This document shows, piece by piece, positions 14,580 through 14,642 of a stretch of 14,642 nt of DNA. Positions within the stretch are counted from its first letter, which is position 1. Each line of letters starts with the position of its first letter. The notes under the pieces were generated by a model. It searched no databases. It worked only from the letters and a program-made list of their open reading frames with translations, and was not told where the DNA came from. This DNA comes from Clostridiales bacterium. Lineage in GTDB: Bacteria > Bacillota > Clostridia > Oscillospirales > Acutalibacteraceae. The DNA lies in the NCBI GenBank assembly GCA_021202245.1, contig JAJQDK010000052.1, positions 1 through 14,642 on the forward strand, given 5' to 3'. The translations under genes and the position numbers were made by a program.

Positions 14580-14608
14580 TTGCAATTATAAAACGACCGT
14601 ATTATAAT
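14580..14608 (+). promoter_or_regulatory. Divergent plus-strand promoter leading out of the window
   Basis: TTGCAA (14580-14585), a 17-nt spacer and a perfect TATAAT (14603-14608). Transcription would begin near 14615 and run off the right edge, so a gene transcribed away from rnj probably follows. No start codon with a ribosome binding site is visible in the remaining bases. Confidence 0.5.
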
Positions 14609-14642
14609 ATAGGTTAGGGCAAAATCGAGGTTGCCGTTCGTT

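Overview
The window looks like a chromosomal stretch of a low-to-moderate GC Firmicute, probably a Clostridia member of the Oscillospiraceae/Ruminococcaceae type. That placement is inference from the protein families, from the gene neighbourhood (gdpP-rplI-dnaB and tilS-hpt-ftsH are typical Firmicutes clusters) and from AGGAGG-type ribosome binding sites. Every convincing gene lies on the minus strand, so the reading order runs from right to left. TGA serves as a normal stop in several genes, so UGA is not reassigned.

Right end (14101-14642): about 540 bases with no credible protein gene. It holds a good minus-strand promoter (TTGACA, 18 nt, TAAAAT) that would give rnj a leader of more than 300 nt. 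Inside that leader a set of inverted repeats folds into a multibranched domain (14220-14410) closed by a 7-bp GC-rich helix, which suggests an unassigned structured RNA. A second stem-loop sits just upstream of the rnj ribosome binding site. A plus-strand promoter at 14580-14608 points out of the window toward a divergent gene.

Housekeeping block (4205-14100), in transcription order: RNase J (rnj), the c-di-AMP phosphodiesterase GdpP, ribosomal protein L9 (rplI), replicative helicase DnaB, tRNA-Ile lysidine synthetase (tilS), hypoxanthine phosphoribosyltransferase (hpt) and the membrane protease FtsH. dnaB/tilS overlap by 8 nt and tilS/hpt by 1 nt, so two normally separate conserved clusters are joined here into what looks like one operon.

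Repair gene (1286-4114): uvrA is full length (942 codons before its natural stop) and in frame throughout, except for one in-frame TGA at codon 584 between its two ATPase halves. It is either a fresh pseudogene or a sequence error. It is followed by an intrinsic terminator (1218-1254).

Left end (1-1204): a compact phage-type lysis cassette comprising a membrane/coiled-coil protein, an r1t-like holin and a GH25 endolysin that runs off the window. It starts directly behind the uvrA terminator, with no phage structural genes between.

No CRISPR array, insertion sequence, tRNA or rRNA gene was seen. The observations most worth following are the structured rnj leader, the single stop in uvrA and the isolated lysis cassette.
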